From assembly GCA_017526525.1 (NCBI GenBank), contig JAFXRG010000041.1, positions 1 to 64,000 on the forward strand: a stretch of 64,000 nucleotides of DNA, given 5' to 3'. The translations under genes were made by a program, and so were the position numbers. A model generated the notes under the pieces. The model searched no databases. It was not told where the DNA came from and worked only from the letters and a program-made list of their open reading frames with translations. Positions 23,452 through 30,992 of the stretch are shown here, in pieces (within the stretch, counting starts at the first letter, position 1; the number at the start of each line of letters is the position of its first letter). This DNA comes from Clostridia bacterium. Lineage in GTDB: Bacteria; Bacillota; Clostridia; Christensenellales; Aristaeellaceae.

Positions 23452-23547
23452 CAGCGGTTCCAACGCATACCACAGGCAGGAGGGGCTGCGGTTTTATCAG
23501 ATTTCGATGTCCGTAAGCCTTATACATTTTCTGGAATTGGATGACGC

Positions 23548-23575
23548 TTGATGATATACTGATAAATGATATAAA
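23548..23575 (+). promoter_or_regulatory. Probable promoter of the two-component operon
   Basis: TTGATG and TATAAA with a 16-bp spacer, about 55 bases before the response regulator start. Confidence 0.45.
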
Positions 23576-23631
23576 ATTCAATCTTTTCTCAAGCTTTGGA
23601 TATATCATCATCCGGGGAGGGAAGCAACAAT

Positions 23632-24315
23632 ATGCGTATTTTGTTGGCAGAAGATGAAAAAAGGATGGCGGCAGCGCTTGTGGCCTTGCTGAAACAGGAA
23701 AAATACGACGTGGACCATGTGGAGGACGGAGCTTCGGCGCTGACGGCGCTGGAGAGCGGCGTTTACGACATTGCCGTTCTTGACGTGATGATGCCGGAGA
23801 TGAATGGGTTTGAGGTTGCAAGAACAGCCAGGAACAATGGCATCAAAACTCCCATCCTGATGCTGACGGCGAAAAGCCAGCTGGATGACAAGGTTGAAGG
23901 CCTGGACAGCGGCGCGGACGATTACCTCACAAAGCCTTTCCAGACGAAAGAACTGCTGGCGAGGCTGCGCGCCCTCGGCCGCAGAAACGCAAGCTTTCAG
24001 GACGGGAAGCTGTGTTACGGGGATTTGTCGCTGGATACATCGACAGCGACCCTTACATGTACGTCAACAGGACAAAGCGTCCGGCTCAGCGAGAAGGAGC
24101 TCCGCATCCTGGAGTATATGTTCACCAATCAGGGCCAGATCATGACAAAAGAACAGCTGACTGTAAAAATATGGGGCTTTGACAACGAGACTGAATACAA
24201 TAACGTGGAAGTATACATGTCCTTCACGCGGAAGAAACTGGTCTTTGTTGGTTCCGGGGTTGAAATCAAGGCTGTTCGCGGCCTGGGCTATGAATTGAGG
24301 GAGAAGGATGTTTAA
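23632..24315 (+). CDS. OmpR/PhoB family response regulator
   Basis: Response regulator of 227 residues. The receiver domain (1-115) has the acidic pair in LLAEDEKRM, the phospho-acceptor Asp in IAVLDVMMPEMNG (about residue 51), the Thr in LMLTAKSQ and the Lys in YLTKPFQ. The winged-helix output domain (130-225) includes LSEKELRILEYMFTNQGQIM and YMSFTRKKLVF. The ATG at 23632 lies 11 bases after ggggagg. The histidine kinase gene overlaps its end by 8 bases, forming a cognate pair. Confidence 0.95.
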   Translation: MRILLAEDEKRMAAALVALLKQEKYDVDHVEDGASALTALESGVYDIAVLDVMMPEMNGFEVARTARNNGIKTPILMLTAKSQLDDKVEGLDSGADDYLTKPFQTKELLARLRALGRRNASFQDGKLCYGDLSLDTSTATLTCTSTGQSVRLSEKELRILEYMFTNQGQIMTKEQLTVKIWGFDNETEYNNVEVYMSFTRKKLVFVGSGVEIKAVRGLGYELREKDV

Positions 24316-25576
24316 ACAATCCAGGAAAAAGATCATTCTGGCGATCATGGGGTCGCTGGTGCTGCTGTTCGCCATCACGCTGTCCGTGATCATGCTGGCT
24401 AGCTATCGGGAGATCCGCCAGGAAAACATGGAGATGCTGAAGCGGCATGTGGAGCTGTATTACCTGGCAGGTGAAACAGGCGGTCCGGCTGATTTGCCGC
24501 CGGAAGCACCGATGAACGGCTTTGACGGACATGCCCCGGCACCCCGGGAAAAACCGCCCCTCGATCAAAAGCCGGATTATCAGCTGTCCACATTCTATTC
24601 CGTTGCCTTCGGAGACAATGAAACGGTCATTGCGGTTGACAACGGGGAGAAAGAGGTTTACAGCGAAGAAGAACTGATCGGGATCGCAAGGGAAATCCTG
24701 ACAGGAAACAACACATCCGGGCGTTCCGGCGCCCTGACTTATATCGTGGAACACAGACCGGATTACACGCTGGTTGCCTTCATGGACAATACGGTGTCGG
24801 AGAGCGGCCTGAGGACATTGCTTCACAATGTGCTTATCATCGGCAGCACAGCCATCCTCCTGATGTTTTTTATTTCCCTGTATCTGTCCAGTCGCATCAT
24901 AAGGCCGCTGGAAGAAAACGACCGGAAGCAAAGGCGGTTTATCTCGGATGCAAGCCACGAACTGAAAACACCGGTCGCTGTCATCAGCACGAATGCTGAA
25001 CTGCTGTCCAGAGAGATCGGGGAAAATGAATGGCTTTCCAACATCCGCTACGAGAACGAGCGTATGGGCGGGCTGGTCACGCAGCTGCTGGACCTCTCCC
25101 GGGCCGAAAACGCGGAAGCGCCTGTGGAACAAGTTGACTTTTCCCGCATTGTGACCGGAGAAACCCTTGCGCTTGAAACGCTTGCCTTTGACTGCGGCAG
25201 GACTTTCCGGGCAGACATTGAGGATGACATCATCCTGGCGGGCAACCGGACCCAGCTGACACAATTGGTTTCCATCCTGCTGGACAACGCGATCCGCCAT
25301 ACCACCGGGAATGAAATTGGAATTTCGCTGAAGCGCCAGGGACATCACGCTGTGCTGGACGTGATCAATGACGGCGATGAGATCCCGCCGGACAAGCAGG
25401 AGCACCTCTTTGACCGCTTCTACCGGGTGGATGAAGCCCGAAACAGCGAAGAGCGGCACTACGGGCTCGGCCTGTCCATCGCGAAGGCGGTAACCGAAAA
25501 ACACGGCGGCATCATCGACGTTTCGTGCAAGGACGGCAAGGTCAGGTTCACCGTTTCCATACCGATCAAAAAATAA
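24308..25576 (+). CDS. Sensor histidine kinase
   Basis: Membrane histidine kinase of 422 residues. Transmembrane segments at about 10-32 and 178-198 enclose a sensor region rich in Pro and acidic residues. The dimerisation and phospho-acceptor helix has FISDASHELKTPVAVI. The ATPase domain has LDNAIRHTTG (N box), VINDGDEIPP (G1), LFDRFYRVDEARNSEERHYG and GLGLSIAKAV (G2). The loop after TM2 is short (SRIIRPLEENDRKQRR), so a full HAMP domain is absent. It is coupled to the response regulator. The signal is unknown. Confidence 0.93.
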   Translation: MFKQSRKKIILAIMGSLVLLFAITLSVIMLASYREIRQENMEMLKRHVELYYLAGETGGPADLPPEAPMNGFDGHAPAPREKPPLDQKPDYQLSTFYSVAFGDNETVIAVDNGEKEVYSEEELIGIAREILTGNNTSGRSGALTYIVEHRPDYTLVAFMDNTVSESGLRTLLHNVLIIGSTAILLMFFISLYLSSRIIRPLEENDRKQRRFISDASHELKTPVAVISTNAELLSREIGENEWLSNIRYENERMGGLVTQLLDLSRAENAEAPVEQVDFSRIVTGETLALETLAFDCGRTFRADIEDDIILAGNRTQLTQLVSILLDNAIRHTTGNEIGISLKRQGHHAVLDVINDGDEIPPDKQEHLFDRFYRVDEARNSEERHYGLGLSIAKAVTEKHGGIIDVSCKDGKVRFTVSIPIKK

Positions 25577-25883
25577 CGGCTATACGCTGTATATAAACGG
25601 CGCGGCAGTCAATCAACCTGATCGCTGGCTTTGATCATTTCAATCAATGCATTCCTGGAGTTCCTGACGGTTGCCGTCAATAACTACAGCCTGCAGAGCC
25701 AGATCGTCCTGAACGCGAATTCCATCGGAAAACTGAATGTTGACAGGCTCAGGAGCGGGGATCAGAAAAAATTATGAAACCCGCGCCCTGATCGTCCACG
25801 GCGGAACAATCGTGGCCATTATGAAGCGACGGCGATTCCGCACGGGAATGATTATGATGATCGGGCTTATTCGCAAATCCGCC
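25577..25883. pseudogene. Decayed sequence with short protein-like fragments
   Basis: Two short plus-strand frames look like gene debris. One is AFLEFLTVAVNNYSLQSQIV, ending at about 25777. The other is ETRALIVHGGTIVAIMKRR at about 25773-25830, which recalls the second His motif of histidine phosphatases (CobC-like HGG). Neither has a start or a full domain. If the second reading is right, it would be a relic of a cobalamin-pathway gene next to the corrinoid transporter. Confidence 0.3.
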
Positions 25884-26654
25884 TCAGTTTGCCTGCCATT
25901 GGGAAAGCATTTCCTGCATCCATGCATATACATCCATTCCATAAACACGCTGCAGGTTTTCGGGCGTCATCACTTCACTGATCCTGCCCTGGGATATGCT
26001 CCTGCCATGATCCATCAGGACGGCATGGGATCCGTAACGCCTGGCAAGGCTCAAATCATGTACTACGGACAATACGGCCCGTCCCGGTTCTTTCAGCCAT
26101 TCCTGTATAAGCGTAAAAATATGCTGCTGATACTTCAGGTCCAGATGATTGGCCGGTTCGTCCAGAATCAGCACCTGCGGGTTCTGGGCGAAAACCTGTG
26201 CCAGGAAAACCCGCTGCATCTCCCCGCCGGAGAGAGTCAGCACACTGGCGCACCGCAATTCAGCCAGCCCTGTGAGTTCCAGGGCTTTTTCCACTGCTTC
26301 TTTCCCCCGGCCGTCCTTTGCGGAAAACAGTCCTGCCTTATAAGCATACCGTCCAAGTCCGACAACTTCCTCAACGGTATAGGCATAACCCACATTGTTT
26401 TTCTGTGACAGGATGCCGATCCGCTGTGCAAGCTGAGCGCCTTTCAGTGTGCGAATATCTTCACCTTTCCACCGAATCATACCGGTATAAGGAACGCCTT
26501 GTGCGATTGCTTCAATCAGGGTGGATTTTCCCGCACCGTTCGGGCCGGCCAGCATCAGCCATTCTCCCTCGCTGAGATGGAAGGAAAGGTCATCAACAAC
26601 TGCGCAGTTTCCATAGCGGACCGTGATATGTTCTCCTTGCAGCATCTGAATCAC
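25884..26654 (-). CDS. btuD: Corrinoid ABC transporter ATP-binding protein (BtuD-like)
   Basis: ATPase of 256 residues in the FecE/BtuD group. Walker A is LAGPNGAGKSTLIE, the signature LTLSGGEMQRVFLAQ, Walker B VLILDEPANHLDLK and the switch His is in VVHDLSLARRYG. Start and stop overlap with the permease by 4 bases. Its place in an operon under a cobalamin riboswitch, downstream of a binding protein and an FecCD-type permease, identifies the substrate class as cobalamin or another corrinoid. Confidence 0.9.
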   Translation of the reverse strand: MIQMLQGEHITVRYGNCAVVDDLSFHLSEGEWLMLAGPNGAGKSTLIEAIAQGVPYTGMIRWKGEDIRTLKGAQLAQRIGILSQKNNVGYAYTVEEVVGLGRYAYKAGLFSAKDGRGKEAVEKALELTGLAELRCASVLTLSGGEMQRVFLAQVFAQNPQVLILDEPANHLDLKYQQHIFTLIQEWLKEPGRAVLSVVHDLSLARRYGSHAVLMDHGRSISQGRISEVMTPENLQRVYGMDVYAWMQEMLSQWQAN

Positions 26655-27694
26655 CTAGCCTTCCTGGTCTTATAGAAGATAATCACAAACGCGACGGCAC
26701 CGACAATGGAAGTGACCACGCCGATCGGGAGTTCGATCGGACTGAGAAGGGTGCGGGCAGTTAAATCCGCAAGCAGCAGGAAAATTGCCCCGGAGAACAG
26801 GGACGCGGGCAGCAGACGTTTGTGGTTCGGGCCGACGAGCATTCTTGCGATGTGCGGCATAATCAGGCCGACAAAGCTGACGGTGCCCGCAATGGATACG
26901 CAGACCCCGATCAGCACAGAAACGGTGATCAGGATGATCAGTTTAACCCGTTTTACATTTACGCCAATGTGGCGGGCATTGTCTTCTCCAATCGCAAACG
27001 CGTTCAGCTCCGGGCTGAAACGGATCAGAATTCCCCCGCAGATCACCAGCGCAATGCCCAGGATTTTTGCCTGGTCATAATTGACGCCGGAAAAGGATCC
27101 CATCGTCCAGAAGCTTAAGGTTCGGGTATGATCGCTTGCAAAAGTGACAATCAGCGAGATAACCGCTGATATGAACATTGTGAAAATGACGCCGATGAGG
27201 ATGATGCTTCCGGTGCTCAATGAGCGATCCAGCGCATAGGAAAGGGATAAAATGAGAATCAGCGACCCAAAGGCAAACGCCATTGCCAGGACCATACTTC
27301 CGCCAAATGAAAGCCCCGGCAGGACAAAGCCGGTTGCGACCGCAATGATGGCACCCAGGGCAGCGCCGGAGGATACCCCCATTGTGGAACCGTCCGCAAG
27401 GGGATTGCGCAGCAGTCCCTGCATGGCCGCACCGCATATGGACAAAGCCGCCCCGGCCAGCGTAACGCAGAGCACGCGGGGCAGACGAACATTCAAAATG
27501 ATGTTTTTGGCAATATTTTCCGGTATGGGCAATCCCCAGACCGCATTCCATACGGAAGTTACCGTGTCTGAAAAAGATATCCTGACACTACCGACGCAGA
27601 TACACAGGATCATTGTAAAAAAAAGCGCAATGGTCAGCAGTATGTATGTGAAGGGTGAGAACTGCTCCCGCTTCAGCTGTCGTGGATTCTGCAT
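26651..27694 (-). CDS. btuC: Corrinoid ABC transporter permease (BtuC-like, FecCD family)
   Basis: Inner-membrane permease of 347 residues with about ten predicted membrane segments and the usual FecCD motifs, such as LPRVLCVTLAGAALSICGAA, QGLLRNPLADGSTMGVSSGA and GTVSFVGLIMPHIARMLVGP. It lies between the binding-protein and ATPase genes. A strong intrinsic terminator-like hairpin stands in the 59-base gap before it, which should lower its expression relative to the binding protein. The cobalamin riboswitch upstream supports the BtuC name over a siderophore permease. Confidence 0.9.
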   Translation of the reverse strand: MQNPRQLKREQFSPFTYILLTIALFFTMILCICVGSVRISFSDTVTSVWNAVWGLPIPENIAKNIILNVRLPRVLCVTLAGAALSICGAAMQGLLRNPLADGSTMGVSSGAALGAIIAVATGFVLPGLSFGGSMVLAMAFAFGSLILILSLSYALDRSLSTGSIILIGVIFTMFISAVISLIVTFASDHTRTLSFWTMGSFSGVNYDQAKILGIALVICGGILIRFSPELNAFAIGEDNARHIGVNVKRVKLIILITVSVLIGVCVSIAGTVSFVGLIMPHIARMLVGPNHKRLLPASLFSGAIFLLLADLTARTLLSPIELPIGVVTSIVGAVAFVIIFYKTRKAR

Positions 27695-27705
27695 ATGTAC
27701 CTCTT

Positions 27706-27742
27706 GAAAAAACCGGGGAGCCGAAACAATCCGGCTCCCCGG
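27706..27742 (-). terminator. Internal terminator between btuF and btuC
   Basis: Perfect 11-base arms (CGGCTCCCCGG and complement) with an 8-base loop are followed on the minus strand by TTTTTT. It lies inside the operon, so it is probably a partial terminator that sets the ratio of binding protein to permease, and it also protects the btuF message. Confidence 0.85.
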
Positions 27743-27753
27743 GAAAAGTGTGA

Positions 27754-28665
27754 TCAGGCAGCGGGCTTTTCCTCTGCCTCGATTTCATAGACAAAGTTAT
27801 ACAGCTCAATGGCCGCATCCTTCAGACGGGGGCTGGGCCGCGCCATGCAGCTGTCCTCGTCATTGAAAACCTTCTGGTTCTTAATGGCGTTGATATCGCC
27901 CCAGCCTTTACGGGACAGGATTTCTTCAACACCGGCGCTGCCCATATTGGTAATGAGCACGATATAATCCGGATTGCGTTCAATGACCTGCTCTTCGCTG
28001 ATCATCAGCCAGGCATCCTCCTGGTCGCCGAAAATATTCGTGATGCCGCAGATTTCCGCCAGTTCATTCATGTAGCTGCTGCTTCCGGCAGTGTACAGAT
28101 AGGGGGGCGGAGAAATCTCGAAATAGACTTTTTTGGTTTCGCCGGAAACCTTTGCTTTTATCTCGTCAAAGGTTGCCTGCATGTCAGCAATAACAGCCTC
28201 CGCTTCGGTTTCTTTACCCATCACTTTTCCGATCAGCTGAATTGCGGTGTAAACGCTTTCGATATTGGATGTGGTACTGATAACGACCTTCACGCCATTC
28301 TCTTCCAGCTGTTTAACCTGTTCTTCGCTCTGGCTCATGCTGTTCATCAGCACAACCTGGGGCTGAAGGGCCAGGATTTCCTCAACGTTCGTTTCCGCGC
28401 CGGTCTGCACAACCGGTACTTTAAGAATGGACGCCGGGTAGTCAACATACTGACCACGTCCGACAATTGCTTCTTCGCAGCCAATTGCACACAGGATTTC
28501 GCAATCGGAAGGCTGCATTACAACAATGCGTGCAGCAGGCTCAGACAGAGTGACTTCACGGCCAAGCATATCCGTCACAACGATTTCAGAGCCTTCGGCC
28601 AACGATGCGGCTGCACTGAAGGCCATCAGGAGAACAAGAAACAGGGAAACCATTTTTTTGGACAT
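27754..28665 (-). CDS. btuF: Corrinoid-binding protein (BtuF-like)
   Basis: Periplasmic-binding-protein fold of class III (TroA/BtuF type), 303 residues. The signal peptide (1-24, AASLAEG) is followed by EIVVTDMLGREVTLSEPAAR, the family opening, then VNMSQSEEQ-like and SPPPYLYTAGSSSYMNELAE segments. No lipobox Cys is present. The ATG at 28665 is chosen because gaggaggg lies 8 bases upstream and the leader then fits a normal signal peptide; a longer frame to 28752 lacks these. Expression should fall when cobalamin is plentiful, through the riboswitch upstream. Confidence 0.9.
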   Translation of the reverse strand: MSKKMVSLFLVLLMAFSAAASLAEGSEIVVTDMLGREVTLSEPAARIVVMQPSDCEILCAIGCEEAIVGRGQYVDYPASILKVPVVQTGAETNVEEILALQPQVVLMNSMSQSEEQVKQLEENGVKVVISTTSNIESVYTAIQLIGKVMGKETEAEAVIADMQATFDEIKAKVSGETKKVYFEISPPPYLYTAGSSSYMNELAEICGITNIFGDQEDAWLMISEEQVIERNPDYIVLITNMGSAGVEEILSRKGWGDINAIKNQKVFNDEDSCMARPSPRLKDAAIELYNFVYEIEAEEKPAA

Positions 28666-28750
28666 TTTCTGTCCCTCCTCATAATAATGATCAAATGAAT
28701 CAGCGAGAAGAACGCCTAAAAGAAAGCGTCCCTCCCCGAGGCACGCCAAC

Positions 28751-28780
28751 AAAACCTGCAGGTTTTTACCCGTGCAAGTT
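28751..28780 (-). promoter_or_regulatory. Riboswitch expression platform with alternative pairing
   Basis: The 16-bp palindrome AAAACCTGCAGGTTTT (28751-28766) is next to ACTTGCAC (minus strand, 28779-28772). This is complementary to GTGCAAGT inside the aptamer (28861-28854). The two pairings cannot coexist with the aptamer fold, so this may be the switching helix. Confidence 0.5.
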
Positions 28781-28818
28781 TCCTAGCATATCCCACCCCC
28801 AGGGGAATGATTAATTCA

Positions 28819-29001
28819 CGGTGTAAACAAGTCTCCCGGCTTTGCCTCATCCTACTTGCACACCTTCCCGTCCCAAAGGACAGTGGCTTCATCACGTGCT
28901 TTCGTCCGCTTCACGGTTACTGGGATAGCCCGGAACTTTCATCCGTATTCCTATGGCGCATTCTGGAAGAATGCGTCGCGCATCGCTGCGCAGATACACC
29001 G
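28819..29001 (-). ncRNA. Cobalamin riboswitch
   Basis: On the minus strand the leader carries AAGCCACTG, GGGACGGGAAGG, GGATGAGGCAAAGCCGGGAG and ACTTGTTTACACCG in the order of the cobalamin aptamer, the last part being the B12 box. The ends pair through CGGTGTA (29001-28995) and TACACCG (28825-28819) as stem P1. It sits between a consensus promoter and a binding-protein/permease/ATPase operon, exactly the context known for B12 control. Boundaries are set by the P1 pairing. Confidence 0.92.
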
Positions 29002-29021
29002 GCTATTCATTTGTCCCCGCC

Positions 29022-29050
29022 ATTATATAGCCCAAGGCAGGGATCGTCAA
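29022..29050 (-). promoter_or_regulatory. Promoter of the btuFCD operon
   Basis: TTGACG (29050-29045) and TATAAT (29027-29022) on the minus strand with a 17-bp spacer. The predicted start near 29015 gives a leader of about 350 bases that contains the riboswitch. Confidence 0.82.
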
Positions 29051-29116
29051 TGAATCCCTGTGCCGGGCCTTCACAAGCGCTGACGGTTTCCCGGAGATCC
29101 CTGCCATGGACCAGGT

Positions 29117-30094
29117 TTACAGCATACCCGATGCATCCATACAGTTCTGATAGCATTCCCTCGTTGCCACGTCGTAGCAAACCATGATCACTGCCATGCC
29201 ATAGTCCGGATTTTCTGACAGCCATCCGGAAACGGAATGAAGGGCAATGGCCGCCGCTTCCTGCTTCGGGTACCCATAGGCTCCGGTGGAAATGGCCGGG
29301 AAAGCAATACTGTGGATATCATGTTTTTTGGCAAGCTCCAGGGAATTCCAATAGCAGTTGAACAGCTGCTGCCCGCACATTCTGTTTCCGGCCTGATAAT
29401 GCGGCCCGACCGTGTGAATGATGTACCTGCAATCCAGGTTCCATCCGCCTGTGATCTTTGCCTGGCCAACCTGGCAGCCGCCGAGTTTTCTGCATTCGTT
29501 CAGCAGCCCGGGACCGGCAGCCCGGTGGATTGCGCCGTCCACGCCTCCGCCGCCAAGCAAGGTCTGATTTGCGGCATTGACAATTGCGTCCACCTTCATC
29601 TTCGTAATGTCGCAGATTTCAAAACAGATGTGATTATCCGGGGTATCCGCCTCCAGGATCATGCGAATCAGGTCTTTCGTCAGGAGAAAGGATTCCCCCC
29701 ATGGATTGATCATAATTCCTTCTTCCCGCATATTCCTGCTGCCTTTAAGAATGTCCTCCACAGGCTGGCAGATTGTGGAGGTGCTTTCACCCTTTTCAAG
29801 CTCTTCGCCGGAGGTAAAAGCAGCCATCCACTCCCTGCCGTCGCCGGTTTCAATATGATTTACCCTGAAATGCAGCTCTTCTTCAACCGTGAACGTATCT
29901 CCGACGCTGATTGTCTCCGGATTCAGCATATCAAACATCTCCAGCGGAGGAATAACGGGGATCATCCATTCACCGCCTTCGTGCATGCTTGCCCTTATCG
30001 CTTCCAGGACCCCGATGATCGTCTTCCTGTCCGGCTTTTCGTAATACAGATGAATGGCATCCGCAAGCTTTTTGCCGGCAGCCGGGTTTTCCAT
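29117..30094 (-). CDS. SseB-domain/macrodomain fusion protein
   Basis: Protein of 325 residues with two parts. Residues 15-145 resemble the SseB N-terminal domain ([50 protein letters not shown]). Residues about 155-325 are a MacroD-like macrodomain: [20 protein letters not shown] is the ADP-ribose loop, with [20 protein letters not shown] and [16 protein letters not shown] completing the pocket. The macrodomain should hydrolyse ADP-ribose esters or O-acetyl-ADP-ribose. It overlaps the ADP-ribosylglycohydrolase gene by one base, so the two erasers are made together. Confidence 0.9.
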   Translation of the reverse strand: MENPAAGKKLADAIHLYYEKPDRKTIIGVLEAIRASMHEGGEWMIPVIPPLEMFDMLNPETISVGDTFTVEEELHFRVNHIETGDGREWMAAFTSGEELEKGESTSTICQPVEDILKGSRNMREEGIMINPWGESFLLTKDLIRMILEADTPDNHICFEICDITKMKVDAIVNAANQTLLGGGGVDGAIHRAAGPGLLNECRKLGGCQVGQAKITGGWNLDCRYIIHTVGPHYQAGNRMCGQQLFNCYWNSLELAKKHDIHSIAFPAISTGAYGYPKQEAAAIALHSVSGWLSENPDYGMAVIMVCYDVATRECYQNCMDASGML

Positions 30095-30897
30095 CAGGCT
30101 TTCCCCCTTTTCATTCCATCGAAGCGGTCAAGAACGGCTTTCATATTCTCCGGCAGCCGGTCCCTGCATTCCCGCTTCAAATAATCCGGGATGCCGTACA
30201 TTGCTTCCGCGATTCCGGCGGCAATGCAGGTCAGCGTGTCACAGTCTCCGCCCAAAGACACCGCGGTCCGGACCACATCCTCAAAGCCGTCTCCTTCCAT
30301 AAAGGCCGTAATGGCTTCCGGAACGGTTTCCTGGCAGGTTTCGATGTGGTAATAGGACGGGCGGATTTCATCGCAGGTCCGGGACAGATCATACCCGAAT
30401 TCCCGGATGATGTAATTCCGGATTTCGTCCTTGCTGCTGCCGTTCCTGGCCATCCAGACAGCGCTGGCCGTGGCTTCCGCGCCTTTGATGCCTTCCGGAT
30501 GATTGTGCGTTACTTCCGCGGTCAGGCCGGCTATATGCCGTGTTTCCTCCAGCGTATCAAACAGCCATCCAGCGGAAGACACCCGCATAGCGCTTCCGTT
30601 GCCGAAACTGCCATAGGGTTTCGGATTCAGGGTGTGCAGCCACTGATAGAACATGCCGCCGTAGCCGGCATCCGGGAATAACCGGCCCCATTTTTTCATG
30701 GACTTCACCAGCGCATCTTTGATTTCATCATCCGATTTGCCCAGGGTATCCATCAGGGCTTCCGCAACGGCAACGGTCATCACGGAATCATCCGTGAATT
30801 CGGAACGGTTGCAGAACAGCGGGAATTCCTTTGTTTTCGGGCTCCTGTCAAACTCATAGGGGGCACCAATCATATCGCCCAGAATGGCTCCGATCAT
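30094..30897 (-). CDS. ADP-ribosylglycohydrolase (DraG/ARH family)
   Basis: Mg2+-dependent hydrolase of 267 residues that removes ADP-ribose from protein, nucleic acid or small molecules. The family start [19 protein letters not shown], the metal-binding [15 protein letters not shown], the mid-helix [13 protein letters not shown] and the late metal motif [19 protein letters not shown] are all intact, and length matches bacterial members. It is the first gene of a two-gene unit with the SseB-macrodomain fusion, with ggaggt upstream of its start. It may clear ADP-ribosylation placed by the SirTM 12 kb away or by incoming toxins; that is inference. Confidence 0.93.
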   Translation of the reverse strand: MIGAILGDMIGAPYEFDRSPKTKEFPLFCNRSEFTDDSVMTVAVAEALMDTLGKSDDEIKDALVKSMKKWGRLFPDAGYGGMFYQWLHTLNPKPYGSFGNGSAMRVSSAGWLFDTLEETRHIAGLTAEVTHNHPEGIKGAEATASAVWMARNGSSKDEIRNYIIREFGYDLSRTCDEIRPSYYHIETCQETVPEAITAFMEGDGFEDVVRTAVSLGGDCDTLTCIAAGIAEAMYGIPDYLKRECRDRLPENMKAVLDRFDGMKRGKA

Positions 30898-30943
30898 CTT
30901 TCATGACCTCCTTCGTTCCTGATGATATCAGTATAAACGAGCG

Positions 30944-30989
30944 AAAAAAAGAAGCGGTCGTTTGCCGGACGACAAATCAACCGCTTCCG
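30944..30989 (-). terminator. Rho-independent terminator of the macrodomain-HTH gene
   Basis: GAAGCGGT and ACCGCTTC arms (30951-30958, 30980-30987) with a 21-base loop, followed on the minus strand by seven T. Confidence 0.72.
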
Positions 30990-30992
30990 GAT

